A stretch of 64,000 nt of DNA from Kibdelosporangium banguiense (GTDB lineage Bacteria > Actinomycetota > Actinomycetes > Mycobacteriales > Pseudonocardiaceae), in contig NZ_JAGINW010000001.1 of the NCBI RefSeq assembly GCF_017876405.1, positions 10,491,203 through 10,555,202 of the forward strand. The letters are read 5' to 3'. This document shows positions 1 to 18,800 of the stretch, one piece after another; position 1 is the first letter of the stretch; every line of letters starts with the position of its first letter. Made by a program: the position numbers and the translations under genes. The notes beneath the pieces were generated by a model. That model was given only the letters and a program-made list of their open reading frames with translations, had not been told where the DNA came from and ran no database searches.

Positions 1-5151
<5,151 letters not shown>

Positions 5152-5168
5152 GTCCGTTCCCATGTCCC

Positions 5169-8100
5169 TCAGATGCCGAGTTCGTTGTCGATGAAGTCGA
5201 AGACCTCGTCCCGCGAGGCGCCGTCCAGGCGCGCGGCGGTCCCGTCACCACCCCATCGGGCCGCGAGTGCGGTCAGCCGGGCCGCGACTCCCGATGGCGC
5301 GTCCATACCGGCCATGACCGCCGCGAGCCGACTCTCCAGCCGGTCGATCTCGGCGAGCACGTCGGTGTCGTCCGCGCCGAGCTCCGCGGCCAGGTGGTCG
5401 GCCAGCTCCCTGGGTGTCGGGTAGTCGAAGACTGCTGTGGCCGGCAGCCGCAGTCCCGTCGCGCCGGTGAGCCGGGTCCGGAACTCGACCGCGGCGAGCG
5501 AGTCGAAGCCCAGGTCCCGGAACGGCTTGCCCGGCTCGACCGCGCCGGGTCCGGAGTAGCCGAGGACCGCGGCCGCGTGGGTGCGGACGAGCTCGGCCAG
5601 CACCTGGCGCCGCTCGCCGTCGGGCAGCCCGACCAGCCGTTGGTCCACCGGCTGCGCCGGTTCTTCCTCTTGCCGCGCACCGGGGATCTCGTCGAGCAGG
5701 TGACTCGGCCGCAGCGCCGTGAACGACTTGCCGAACCGCGACCAGTCGACGTCGGCGATGGCCAGGAAGGTCTCGTCGTGTGCTAGCACCTCGGCGAGCG
5801 CGGCGAGGGCGGTGTCCGGTGCGAGCGGGCGGACGCCGCGCCTGCGCAGATGTTCCTCGGCGCCGTCGCGGGCGGCCATGCCGTCACCGGCCCAGGAGCC
5901 CCAGGCGATCGACGTCGCGGCCAGGCCCCGTGCCCGGCGGCGCTGGGCCAGTGCGTCGAGGTGGGCGTTGGCGGCGGCGTAGGCACCCTGGCCCGCGCCG
6001 CCCCAGACACCCGCGTTGGAGGACAGCAGCACGAACGCGTCCACGTCGGGGAACAACGCGTCCAGTGTGTCCGCGCCACCCGCCTTACCCGAGAGGATGG
6101 CGGTGACCTCGTCCGGCGTGGTGTCCACGATCGGTGTGGTCTGTGCGATTCCCGCCGCGTGCACCACAGTTCGGACGTCGATCCCCGCCGCGTTCAGGTC
6201 GGCCACGAGCGCGGTCACGGCGTCCCGGTCGGCGACATCGCACGCGGCGACGGTCACCTTGGCACCGAGATCGTTCAGCTCGGCCTCGATGGCGGCCGCT
6301 TCCGGGGCCGCCGAGCCGCGCCTGCTGGTCAGCACCAGGTGCTCGGCACCCCGTTCGGCCAGCCACCGCGCGATGTGTGCGCCGAGCGCGCCGGTCCCGC
6401 CGATCACCAGCGCCGCGCCTCGCGTGGACCACCGCGATTCCGCCGCCGGCAGACGAGTCCGGGTCAGCCGCCGCGCGAGGACACCGGACGGACGGATCGC
6501 CAGCTGGTCCTCGGCGTCGTTGGCGAGCAGTGCGCAAAGCAGGTCGCCGACACGCTCGTCGACATCACCGGGCAGGTCGATCAAGCCGCCCCACTGGTCC
6601 GGGTGCTCCAGCGCGGCGACCCGGCCGTAGCCCCACACCTGTGCCTGTTCGGGGTCCGGAACGTCGCCTGCGGACGCCGTGACCGCGCCCTGGGTGACGC
6701 ACCACAGCCGGGTTCCGGCAGTCACCCGCACCAGCGCGTCGGTGGCCGCGAGGGACGGCTTGCCCGACAGCGCGAGCAGGGACAGCACACCGCGTGCCTC
6801 CGGAAGGGTGGCCTGTACCCGTTCCGCCGTGGCCACAGGATCGGCCTCGGCGATCCGGACCACCGTGATCCCGTTGCGTGCCAACGCATCCAGGCATGCG
6901 GAGACCGCGGGCGGATCGATCGGCACGTCATCGGTGACCACCAGCCACCGGCCTGCCGGGACACCGTCCGGCCTGACCACCGGGCGCCATTCCACCCGGT
7001 AGTACAGGTCGCGCATGGCGGCCATCGTGCGACCGTGCCGGCGCCAGTCCGCCAGCATCGGCAGCACGGCCAGCACCGAGGCCCGGTCCTCCTCCCCGGT
7101 GGCGCCCAGTGTCTCGGCCAGAGTGCCGGGGTCTGCGCTGTCGACGGCCGCCCAGAACGGGTCGTCCGCCACGGCAGTGTCCACAGTGTCCTCCTGTGTG
7201 TTGTCCTCGGGATCGGTCAGCCAGTAGCGCTCCCGCTGGAACGCGTACGTGGGCAGATCGACCCGGTTGTCCTGCCACGGCACCGGCCACTCGATCACCT
7301 CGCCACGAACGTGCAGGTGCGCCAGCGCCCGGAGGAAGGTCACGGCCTCGTCCTCGCCGGACCGTGAGGTGGCCACCGCAGCCGGCTCGACCTGGGTGAC
7401 GGCCTGGGCAAGGTGGTCGGCGGCGAGGGTCGTCAAGGTCATGTCGGGACCGATCTCCACGATGTCGGTGACCCCGTGGTCGGTCAGCCAGGTGAGGCCG
7501 TCGGCGAACCGCACGGTGTCGCGGACGTGCCGGATCCAGTAGTCGGTGCTGCCGACGATCTCGGCGTGGATCACGCCACCGGTGAGGGTGGAGACGATCG
7601 GGATCCGCGGGGCGTGCCAGGTCACCTGATCCAGCACCGCCGCGAACCCGGCCAGCATGGGCTCGATCAGCGGGGAGTGGAACGCGTGCGAAACCTTCAG
7701 CGCCTTCGTCCGCCGCCCGGCCTCCCTCGCCAGGCCAGTGATCCGCTGCACGGCGTCCGCGTCGCCGGACACCACGACCGAGGCCGGTCCGTTGACGGCG
7801 GCGATCGATACCCGCCCTGGTGTGCCGGCGATCCAGTCGGTCGCCTCCGCCTGCGTGGCCTGGATCGACGCCATCGCCCCACCGGGAGGCAGGTCCCCCA
7901 TCAGGCGGCCCCGCGCGGCGACCACTGTCGCGGCGTCGGCGAGGGACAACACACCGGACACGTGGGCGGCGGCCAGTTCTCCCACCGAATGCCCGATCAG
8001 GAAACCGGGCTGAGGTCCGCAGGAGGTGAGCAGGCGGAACATCGCCACCTCGAAGGCGAACAGGCCGGCCTGCGTGAACGCCGTGCTGTGCAGGAGATCC

Positions 8101-9814
8101 GCGTCCGCCGAGCCGGGAGCAGAGAGCATGACGTCCCGCAGCGGCCGGTCCAGCTTGCCGTCGAAGGCAGCGCATGCTTCGGCGAAAGCATCCCGGAACA
8201 CCGGGTGGCGCATCAGGTCGCTGCCCATCCCCGAGCGCTGGCTTCCCTGACCGGAGAACGACATCGCCAGTGAGCGGCCCGCTGTGACGGCGCCGGAGAT
8301 GACGTTGTCGGCCTGTTCACCCGCGGCAAGAACGTCAAGCCCATTCAGGAAACCGTCTCTGTCGTCCGAGATCACGACGGCCCGGCGCTCAAGCGCGGCG
8401 CGCGACGACGCCAACGACCAGCCGATGCCGGTCAGCTCCGCATCGCCGCCGGCTACCGGCCGCATGCGCACGGCCTGGCCGCGCAACCCGGACTCGGAAC
8501 GGGCGGACAGCATCCACGGCAGAGGCCCGGCCACCGATGCTATGTCTACAGTGGACTCCACGGCTGGAGCCTGCTCAAGGATGACATGAGCGTTGGTGCC
8601 ACTGATCCCGAACGACGACACCGCCGCCCGGCGCGCCCGGCCGGTCTCCGGCCACGGCACGCTGTCCGTCGCCAGTTCGACCGCGCCCGCAGTCCAGTCC
8701 ACGTGCGGAGTCGGTTCGTCCACATTTAACGTCTGCGGCACAACACCATGCCGCATCGCCATGACCATCTTGATCACACCGGCAGCGCCCGCCGCCGCTT
8801 GCGTGTGCCCGAAGTTCGACTTCACGGACCCCAGCAAGAGCGAGGTCGAACGATCCTGGCCGTAAGTAGCGAGCAACGCCTGCGCCTCGATCGGGTCACC
8901 GAGAGTCGTGCCGGTGCCGTGCGCCTCGACGACATCCACCTCGGCCGCCGACACCCCGGCGTCGTTCAACGCCTGCCGGATCACCCGTTGCTGCGACGGG
9001 CCATTTGGCGCCGTCAAGCCATTCGACGCACCATCCTGGTTCAGCGCGCTGCCCCGCACGACCGCCAGCACCTGATGTCCGTTGCGGATGGCATCGGACA
9101 TCCGCTCGACCAGCAACAGGCCGACGCCCTCGCCCCACGTCGTACCGTCCGCCGCTGCGGCGAACGGCTTGCAGCGGCCGTCTCCGGCCATGCCGCCCTG
9201 CTTGTCGAACTCGTCGAACACAGCAGGCGTCGACATCACGGTGACACCGCCCGCCAACGCGAGCGAGCACTCGCCCTTGCGCAGCGCCTGCGCCGCCATG
9301 TGAAGCGCCACCAACGAGGACGAACACGCAGTGTCCACAGTGACCGCAGGGCCCTCGAACCCCATGGCATAGGCCACACGGCCGGTGGCGATGCTCGCGG
9401 TGTTGCCGTTGCTGAGGAAGCCGGCCACCTCGTCGGGCACGGCACGCAGCCTGCTCGCGTAGTCGTGGTGCATCAGGCCGGCGAACACGCCGACGCGGCT
9501 GCCCCTGGCGGTGGTCGGGTCGATGCCCGCGTGCTCGAACGCCTCCCAGCTGGTCTCCAGCAGCAACCGCTGCTGCGGGTCCATCGCCAGCGCCTCACGC
9601 GGCGAGATCCCGAAGAACCCGGCGTCGAACTCGGCCGCGTCGTGCAGGAACCCACCGGTACGCACGTAGGTGCCGCCTGGCTCGTCCCAGCCGCGGTCGG
9701 CGGGGAACGGGGTGATCGCGTCCTGCCCGGCCAGCACCAACCGCCACAGGTCCGCCGGCGAGTGCACCCCGCCAGGGAAGCGACAGCTCATGCCGATGAT
9801 CGCGACCGGCTCGT
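5169..9814 (-). other. PKS module 7: KS-AT(malonyl)-KR(A-type)-ACP, plus C-terminal docking
   Basis: KS nucleophile Cys in DTACSSS (codon 9326-9324). The AT has GHSVGELAAAH and HAFHSP, the malonyl signature. There is no DH between AT and KR, only the KR structural subdomain. The KR lacks the LDD motif found in the other KRs here (HAAGIAQTTPIVD instead) and has Trp in NAGVWGGAGQG, which marks an A-type ketoreductase. Its hydroxyl should therefore have the opposite configuration to those of modules 2 and 4. ACP serine in LGFDSLAAVEF. Expected product: an allylic secondary alcohol next to the alkene made by module 6, a plausible glycosylation site. Confidence 0.9.
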
Positions 9815-12800
9815 CCACAGGGGCCGTTCGGACCGGGGCGACAGGCGTCTCGTCCTCATCGACCAGCTCCGAACGCAGCCGCTCGACCAACGCCAGCGGG
9901 GTGGGGTGGTCGAACACGAGCGTCGCGGGCAGCCGTACCCCCGTCGCCGTGGTCAGATGGTCGCGCAGTTCCAAGGCGGTCAGCGAGTCGAAGCCGAGAT
10001 CGGTGAACGCCCGGTCGACGTCGACGGGCGACGAGTGCCCCAGCACCGCGCCCACGTGCCGCCGGACGAGGTCGAGCAACTCCTTGTCCCGCTCGGGCGC
10101 CGCCATCGCACGCAGCCGATCCCGCAAGTCCGGCATCGACCTCCGGGCCGCCGGGCGGGACGTGGCGCGGACCACGTCCCGCAGGACCGCGGGCACGGTG
10201 GCAGCCACCGCGGCGACTCGCAGCGGCACCAGCACCGGTTCGTCGACCGCCATCGCGGTGTCGAGCAGCGCGACTCCGTCCGCAGCGGACAGCGCCGACA
10301 GCCCACTACGGGCCAGACGGGCCAGGTCCTGGTCGGTCATGCCGGCGGAAATGGCGCCGCGCGGTTCCCACATGCCCCAGGCCAGCGACCGTGCGGGCAA
10401 CCCAAGGCCTGCGCGGTGACGCGCGAGTCCGTCGAGGAACGAGTTCGCCGCCGCGTAGCTCGCCTGGCCCGCGGCGCCGAGCACGCCAGCGGCGGAGGAG
10501 AACAGCACGAAGACCGTCAGGTCGAGCACGGCGGTCAGCTCGTGCAGGTGCCAGGCGGCGTCGACCTTGGGACGCAGGACGGTGTCGACCCTCTCATCTG
10601 TCAGGACGGACACGACGCCGTCGTCGACAACGCCTGCGGCGTGCACGATCCCGCGCAGGGGACGGTCCTCGGGCATGCTGTTCAGCAGGCCTGCCAGGCT
10701 GTCCCGGTCGGCGACATCGCACGCCGCGACGGTGACCGCGCATCCGGACGCCGCGAGGTCGGCGACCAGTTCGGTCACGCCAGAGGCCGCCTCGCCCTGC
10801 CTGCTCACCAGCAGCAGGTGCTGTACACCGTGGCGTTCGGCCAAGTGCCGGGCAACCACCGCACCGAGTGCACCCGTGCCGCCGGTGATCAGCACCGTGC
10901 CATCCGGATCCCACGGCGTGGCAAGGGATTCAGGTGTGGTCACGCGCGTCAGCCGGGGCACGCGCAGGACATCGCCGCTGACCGCCAGCTCTGGTTCGTC
11001 CCGCGCCACGGCCGCACTCACCAGGTTGCCCAGCACCGACAGTTCGTGCTCGGTGTCCACGTCGATGAGCGTGATCCGGTCCGGGTACTCCGCCCGTGCC
11101 GCACGCACCAGGCCCTGTACAGCAGCGCCTGCCGGGTCGGTGCCCGCGTCGACGGTGACCACAGCCAGCCTGCCTGCGCTGTAACGGGTGTCGGCAGTCC
11201 ACGACCGCAGCACGTCCAGCGCCCAGTGCGTGGCTGCTCGGGCCGCTTCGGGGCCGACACCATCGAACCGTGGGCACCTGGCGATAGACACGTCCGGCAC
11301 TGGACCGTCTGCGGGCTCGTCCGGCCGGTACTCGGCGCACGTCACCGCCTGCGCATCGGCCGGAACGACGAAGTCCGTCCAGGCCACCGAGAACAGGGCG
11401 CCGCGCTGGTCGGCTCGCAGGTGGTCGGGGTCAGCGGGCCGCAGCGCCACGCTGTCGGCGGTGATGACCGGGGAGCCGTGCTCGTCGGTCGCGGTGAGGC
11501 TGACGGCGGCGGGGCCTGCGGGAGCCAGGCGTACGCGCAACGTGGTGGCTCCGACCGAGTGCAGCCGCACCCCGGCCCACGAGAAGGGCAGGCCGTTACG
11601 GACGTCGCTGCCGAGCAGCATGCCCACGCCCTGCAACGCCGCGTCGAGCACAGCCGGGTGCAGGCCGAACCGGTCGTGATCCCCGGCTTGGTCGCGGAGC
11701 ACGACCTCGGCGAAAAGCTCGGTGTCCCGGCGCCACGCCGCTGACAGGCCCTGGAACACGGGCCCATAGGTCGTTCCGGTGGCCGCGAGCTGGTCGTAGA
11801 AGCTGTCGACGTCCACCGGGGTCGCACCGGGCGGCGGCCACTGCACGAATTCGGCGGGCGGCGGCGGGGTGGCTCCGGTGAGCACGCCCGACGCCTGGCT
11901 TGTCCACTGTGGCGCGTCTGGGTGTCGCGTGTGGACAGACACAGGACGGCGGCCATCCTCGTCTTCGGCGCCGACGACGACCTGGACCAAGACCGGCTCG
12001 TCCGCGGACAGGACCAGGGGCGTGTGCATCGTCAGCTCTTCGACGACGGAACAGCCCACCGCCTCGCCCGCCAGGAGCACGAACTCCACCATGGCCGCAC
12101 CGGGCAGGACGACCGTGCCGAGGATGATGTGGTCGGCTAGCCAGGGCTGCTCGACGATGGCGATCTTGCCGCTGAACATCGTGCCGCCGCCGTCGGCCAG
12201 GGCGACGCTCGCCCCAAGCAGCGGGTGCCCGGTCGCGGCGAGCCCGACCGCGGACACGGCCGCGTCGGTGCTGGCCAGGACCGACCGGGTGGGCCAGTAG
12301 CGCTCACGCTGGAAGGCGTAGGTGGGCAGGTCGACCCTCGGAGCGGGACGCAACGTCGGCCAGGTGACCGCCGAACCACGGACGTACAGGTGCGCGAGAG
12401 CACGCGTGACGGTGGTGATCTCGTCGTCGCCGGGACGCGTGGTGGCCACCGCGTCGAGCCGGTCGGCGGCGAGTGTGGTGAGGGTGGCGTCCGGGCCGAT
12501 CTCGACGATGTCGGTGACGCCGTGCCCGGTCAGCCACGTAAGCCCGTCGGCGAACCGGACGGTGTCCCTGGCGTGCCGGATCCAGTAGTCCGCGCCGACG
12601 TCCTCGACCGGCTGCCCGGTCACCGTCGACACGATCGGGATACGCGGGGCGTGCCAGGTCACGTCGGCCAGGACTTCGGCGAACCGGTCCAGCATCGGTT
12701 CGACGAGCGGCGAGTGGAAGGCGTGGGCGACGGACAGGAACTTGTTCCGGTGGCCTGCCTCCGCGGCGAGGTCCAGTACCCGCTGCACGGCGTCGCGTGC

Positions 12801-15800
12801 GCCGGAGACCACGACGGACGTCGGCGAGTTGATCGCGGCGATCGCGACATTCTCGGGGTCGCGGGCCACCCACTCGGCGGTCTCGTCCGGACCCGCCTGG
12901 ATCGCGGCCATCACGCCGCCCTCGGGCAGTTCCCGCATCAGCCGGCCCCGGGCGGCGACGACGCGGACCGCGTCGGCCAGCGACAGCACGCCGGCCACAT
13001 GGGCCGCCGCGAACTCACCGACCGAGTGGCCGATCAGGTAGTCGGGCACGATCCCGCTGCCGACCATCAGCCGGAACAACGCCACCTCGAAGGCGAACAG
13101 GCCCGCCTGGGTGAGCAGCGTGTCCGCGGGCACGTCGTCACCGAGCACGGCTTCGCGCACCGCCGCCCCGGTCCGGGCGAACTCGGCGCACACCTCGTCG
13201 AAGGCGTCCCGGTACGCGGGCAGCGCCATGAGGGCACGACCCATACCGGCCCGCTGACTGCCCTGGCCGGCGAACGAGAACGCGATGCGGCGGTTCTCCG
13301 ACACGACACCGGTCAGTACTTCGGAGCCGGCTGAGCCTGACGCGAGTGTGGCCAGCCCGCCGCGGAAGCCTGCGCGGTCCGACGCGAGCACCACCGCCCG
13401 GTGTGCCAGCGCGGCCCTGGCCGATGCCAGCTCCCACGCGGCACCGGACACCGGAACGTCCGACGCGGCGAACTCGCTGAGCCGCTCTGCCTGTGCACGC
13501 AATGCGGCCGGGTTCCGTGCCGACAACACCCAGGGCAGCACCCCGTGCTCCGGATCCCCGTCGGGAGCGGTGTCCGTTGAGCCTTCGGGTGCCTGTTCGA
13601 GGATCACGTGGGCGTTGGTGCCGCTGATGCCGAACGACGACACGGCGGCCCGGCGGGTCGTGGAATCCGGCCACGGCACGGAAGCGGTGACCAGGTCGAC
13701 CGCCCCGGCCGTCCAGTCGACCTGTGTGGTCGGCCGGTCGACGTGCAGGGTGGCGGGCACGACGCCGTGCCGCATCGCGAGCACCATCTTGAACAGCCCG
13801 GCGATGCCTGCCGCCGACTGGGTGTGGCCGAGGTTGGACTTCACCGAGCCGAGCAGCACTGGGCGGTCCCGGTCCTGGCCGTACGTCGCCAGGATGGCCT
13901 GCGCCTCGATCGGGTCGCCCAGCGCCGTACCGGTGCCGTGCGCCTCCACCACGTCCACGTCGGCAGCCGCCAGACCGGCGTCGCTCAGTGCGGTGCGGAT
14001 CACCCGCTGCTGGGCGGGACCATTCGGCGCGATCAACCCGTTCGACGCGCCGTCCTGGTTCACCGAGGAGCCCCGGACCAGCGCCAGCACCCGGTGCCCG
14101 TTGCGCACGGCGTCGGACAGCCGTTCCACCAGCACTAGGCCGACGCCTTCGGCGAAGCCGGTTCCGTTCGCGCTGTCCGAGAACGCCTTGCAGCGGCCGT
14201 CCTCCGCCAAGCCGTGCTGACGGCTGAACGAGACGAACAATCCTGGGTCAGGCATGACAGTGACGCCGCCCGCGATGGCCAGCGTGCTCTCCCCTGAACG
14301 CAGCGACTGCGCCGCCAAGTGCAGGGCGACGAGCGACGAAGAGCAGGCCGTGTCAATGGTGACGGCGGGGCCTTCCAGCCCGAACGTGTATGCGAGCCTG
14401 CCGGACGCGATGCTGCTGGCGTTGCCGGTCAGCAGGTGCCCGTCGAGGCCGTCGCCGGAGGCGAACCTGGTGACGCCGTAGCCGGACGGTGCGCCGCCGA
14501 CGAACACGCCGGTCGCGGTGCCGCGCAAGGTTCCCGGGTCGATGCCCGCGCTCTCGAACGCCTCCCAGGCGGTCTCGAGCAACAGCCGCTGCTGCGGGTC
14601 CATCGCCAGCGCCTCACGCGGCGAGATGCCGAAGAAGTCGGCGTCGAAGTCGGTTGCACCGGTCAGGAAGCCGCCGACGCGCGTGTGCGACGTGCCTTCC
14701 TTGTCCTTGTCCGGGTCGAACAACGCCGCCAGGTCCCAGCCGCGGTCGGTGGGGAACCCGGACATCGCGTCCCGCTCGTCGAGCAGCAACCGCCACAGGT
14801 CGGCCGGGGAGTCGACGCCGCCGGGGAAACGGCAGCTCATCGCCACGATCGCGATGGCGTCATCCGCCGGGGCCCCTGCCCGGACCGAGGTCTGGACTGG
14901 TGCGGGCGCCGGGCGTTCCGCCGAATCGGGTGCGAGCAGGCCGCGCAGGTGCCAGGCCAGCACGGCGGGTGACGGGTGGTCGAACACCAGGGTCGCGGGC
15001 AACCGCAGGCCGGTGGTAGCGCCCAGCCGGTTGCGCAGTTCGACGGAGGTCAGGGAGTCGAAACCCAGGTCCTTGAACGGCCGGTCGGCGGTGACGTCCT
15101 CGACGGCGTGCCCCAGCAGGATCGCGGCCTCGGCGCGGATCATCTCGATCAGCACGCGGTCACCTTCCGCGACGGGCAACGCGGCGAGGCGGGTGGCCAG
15201 CTCACCGGACTCGACTGCGACACGCGCGCGCCGGACCGGGGTACGCACCGAACCCCGCAACAACGGTGACGGGTTCGAGGCACGTGCCTGTGCCATGTCC
15301 AGGTGAGCCGGGACAAGGCTGACGAGCGGGGTCCGCACGGCGGTGTCGAACAGGGCGAGGGCGTGATCGGTGTCGAGCGGGCGAATACCGCTGCGCGCCA
15401 TACGGTCCACATCGGACTGTCCGAGACCGCCCGTCAGCGCACTGCGCTCACCCCACAAGCCCCATGCCAGCGAGTGACCGGCCAGGCCTTGGCCACGACG
15501 GACATGCGCGAGGGCGTCGAGGAACGCGTTCGCCGCCACGTAGTTGCCCTGCCCGGCAGCACCGAACACCGCCGCGGCGGACGAGAACACCGCGAACAGC
15601 CCCAGATCGCGATTCCTCGTCAGCTCGTGCAGGTGCCACGCCGCGTCCACCTTGGGCCGGAACACCGTGTCAAGGCGCTCGGCCGACAGTTCGGATACCA
15701 CACCGTCGTCCAGCACACCCGCCGCGTGCACCACACCGGTGAGGTCCGGGATCTCGGCCAGGAGGTCCTTGAGCGCGGCACGATCGGCGACATCGCAGGA

Positions 15801-18800
15801 GACGACGCGGACGGCGGCGCCCAACTCGTCGGCAAGCTCGGCAGCACTAGGCGCAGCAACGCCCAGACGGCTGGCCAGTACCAGGCGCCGTACACCGCGG
15901 GACCGCACCAGGTGCCGGGCGACCGCGGAACCAACAGCACCGGTCCCGCCGGTCACCAGTACCGTTCCGTCCACAATGGACAACGGCGCGGTCAGCACGA
16001 CCTTGCCCGTGTGCTTGGCCTGGCTCATGTACCGGAACGCTTCCGGCGCCTGCCGGACGTCCCACGCCGTCACCGGCAGCGGGCTGAGCACACCCGCTTC
16101 GAACAACGGCAGCAGCTCGACCATCATCTGCTGGATCCGGTCCGGACCGGCATCATTGAGGTCGATCGCCTGGTACCACACGCCCGGTCGCCGCGCGGCG
16201 ACCTCGTCGGCGTCGCGGATGTCCGTCTTGCCCAGTTCCACGAACCTGCCACCGGAACCGAGCAGGTCCAGTGACACATCGACGAACTCACCGGTCAGGC
16301 AGTTCAGCACCACGTCCACGCCGGCGAACCGCGCGCCGAACTCGAGTGTCCGCGATGAGGCGATCCGCTCGTCCGGCACACCAAGGCCCCGCACGGCAGA
16401 CCACTTGGGCTCGCTGGCGGTGGCGTACACCTCGGCACCGAGATGCCGGGCCAGTTGCACCGCGGCCATCCCCACACCGCCCGCGGCGGCGTGCACCAAC
16501 AGCGACTGTCCCGCTTGAACCTCTGCCACATCGACAAGCGCGTAGTACGCGGTCAGGAACACCGCGGGCACCGTGGCCGCGTCCGCGAACGACCAGTCCG
16601 CGGGAATCCTGGCCAGCTTCCGGCGATCGGCCACGGCCACGGGCCCCGCGTAGGACCTGGCCAGCATTCCCATCACCCGGTCACCGACGGCCAGGTCCAC
16701 GACCTCCGGCCCGACCTCCAGCACCACACCGGCGCCTTCGCACCCGAACTCGGCCCCGCTGCTCGGCACCACACCGAGAGCGACGAGCACGTCCCGGAAG
16801 TTCACCCCGGTCGCCCGCACTCCGACCCGAACCTCGCCAGATTCCAACGGCACCTCGACCGCGGGACACGGCACTAACCGCAGATCCTCCAGCGAGCCAC
16901 CGGTGTCCAGGTCGAGCGACCACGCGCCGGTCTCCGGCACGGCGGGCCAACTCGGGGTGATCCGGCCCAGCCGGGGCACCGACGCCACACCGGCCCGCAC
17001 CGCCACTTCCGGTTCGCCGAACGCCAGCGCGGCGGCGGCGACCTTGGCGGTGTCCTGGCTGGGAACACCGTCGACGTCGATCTGCATGATCCGGTCCGGG
17101 TGCTCGGTGACGGCCGAGCGCACCAGACCACGCACCGCAGCCGCGTCGAGGTCGACCACGTCGCCGACGGCCACCGCCGCGCCCATCCTGGTCAGCACGA
17201 CCAGTCGCGTGTCGACGAGTTCGTCGGCGGCCAGCCAGGCACGCAGCACGTCGAGGACTGCAGCGGTCGTCGCACGGGTCGCGGCGGGCATTTCGCCCGT
17301 GCCCGGCTCGACCCGCAGGAAAACCATCTTCGGTGGTGGCGAGCCCGCGCTGATCGCCTTCCGCAGCTCCGCGACGTCCGCCTCGGTGGCCACGAACGCG
17401 GTCGCGGCCGGCTCCTCGGCGTGGACGGGGAACCGGCGCCAGGTCACCTCGAACAGCGAGTCCGGCGCAGCCTCGGCACCCGGCTCGAACAGTCGCGAGT
17501 GGACGGTGTCGATGCCGAGGATCGGCCGGCCGGTGGCGTCCGTCATCGTCACGGTCAACGCATCGTTGCCGGCCGGGGCGATCCGCACCCTCGCGGCCGT
17601 CGCACCGGTGGCGTGGTGACCGACACCGCTGAAGGAGAACGGCAGCATCTGCGCGGGCTCCGGGTCGTCCATCGCGACCAGCAGCCGGGCCTGGAGCGCG
17701 GAGTCCAGCAGCACCGGGTGCACGCCGAACCGCTCGGCGTCGGCACTCACCACATCAGGCAGCTCGACCTCGGCGAACACCTCATCGCCCCGACGCCACA
17801 CCGCGCGCACACCGCGGAACGCCGGGCCGTAGTAGTACCCCGCGTCGGAAAGCAGGTCGTACATTCCGGTCACGTCAAGGGGTGACGCGTCCGAGGGCGG
17901 CCATTCACCGTCCAAACCGGACGGCGGGATGGCGACGGCCGGGGCGGCGACGGCGGATGCGTGGCAGACCCAGTCCTGTTCGGCGTCCACCGATGGGGGC
18001 GCCGAGAACACCCGTATCTGCCGGGCACCGTGCTCGTCCGGCGCGTCGACCCGCAACTGCAGGTCGAGCGCCGAGTCCGACGGCAGGAACAGCGGTGTCT
18101 GCAGCACGACCTCATCCAGCCGGTCGCATCCGGCATGCTCGCCCGCCCGCCGCGCCAACTCGACGAGCGCGGCGCCCGGCAGCAGCGCGCGGCCCGTGAT
18201 CGCGTGGTCGGCGAGCCAGGCGTGGGTCCGGCTGGAGAGCCTGCCGGTGAACACGAATCCGTCGCGGTCGGCCAGCGCGACGCCCGCGGTCAGCAGAGGG
18301 TGGCCGAGCACCGACAAACCGGCCGCGCCGACGTCTCCCGCCGCGCCGTCGCCGTGCAGCCAGTACCGCTTGCGGTCGAACACGGCGGTCGGAAGATCCA
18401 CAGTAGACACACCGGTGCCGAACACCGCGGTCCAGTCAGGCGTCACACCCCGGACCCACAGTTCGGCCAGCGAGGTCAGCAGGCGCCGTGGGCCACCGTC
18501 GTCGCGACGCAGCGTGCCCGCGACCGTGCAGGCGGGCGCCGTCGCGGGCGCGTGACGGTCGATGATTCGCTCGACCGCCGCGGTCAGCACCGGTTGCGGA
18601 CTGACTTCGAGGAAGGTGGTGTGGCCAGTGTCGAGCAGGGCCTGTGTGGCCTCCTCGAACCGGACGACCTCGCTCAGGTTGCGCAGCCAGTGGTCGGCGT
18701 CCAAGCCGGTACCGTCGATCGGGCCGCCGGTGACGGTCGAGTAGATCGGGACCTCGCCGGCGCCCGGAGTCACCGATGCCAGGAGTTCGCCCAGCCGGGG

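Noticed and set aside
8748..11744. 998-codon plus-strand frame
   Set aside because: Antisense to modules 6-7 of the PKS; produced by GC-rich third positions.
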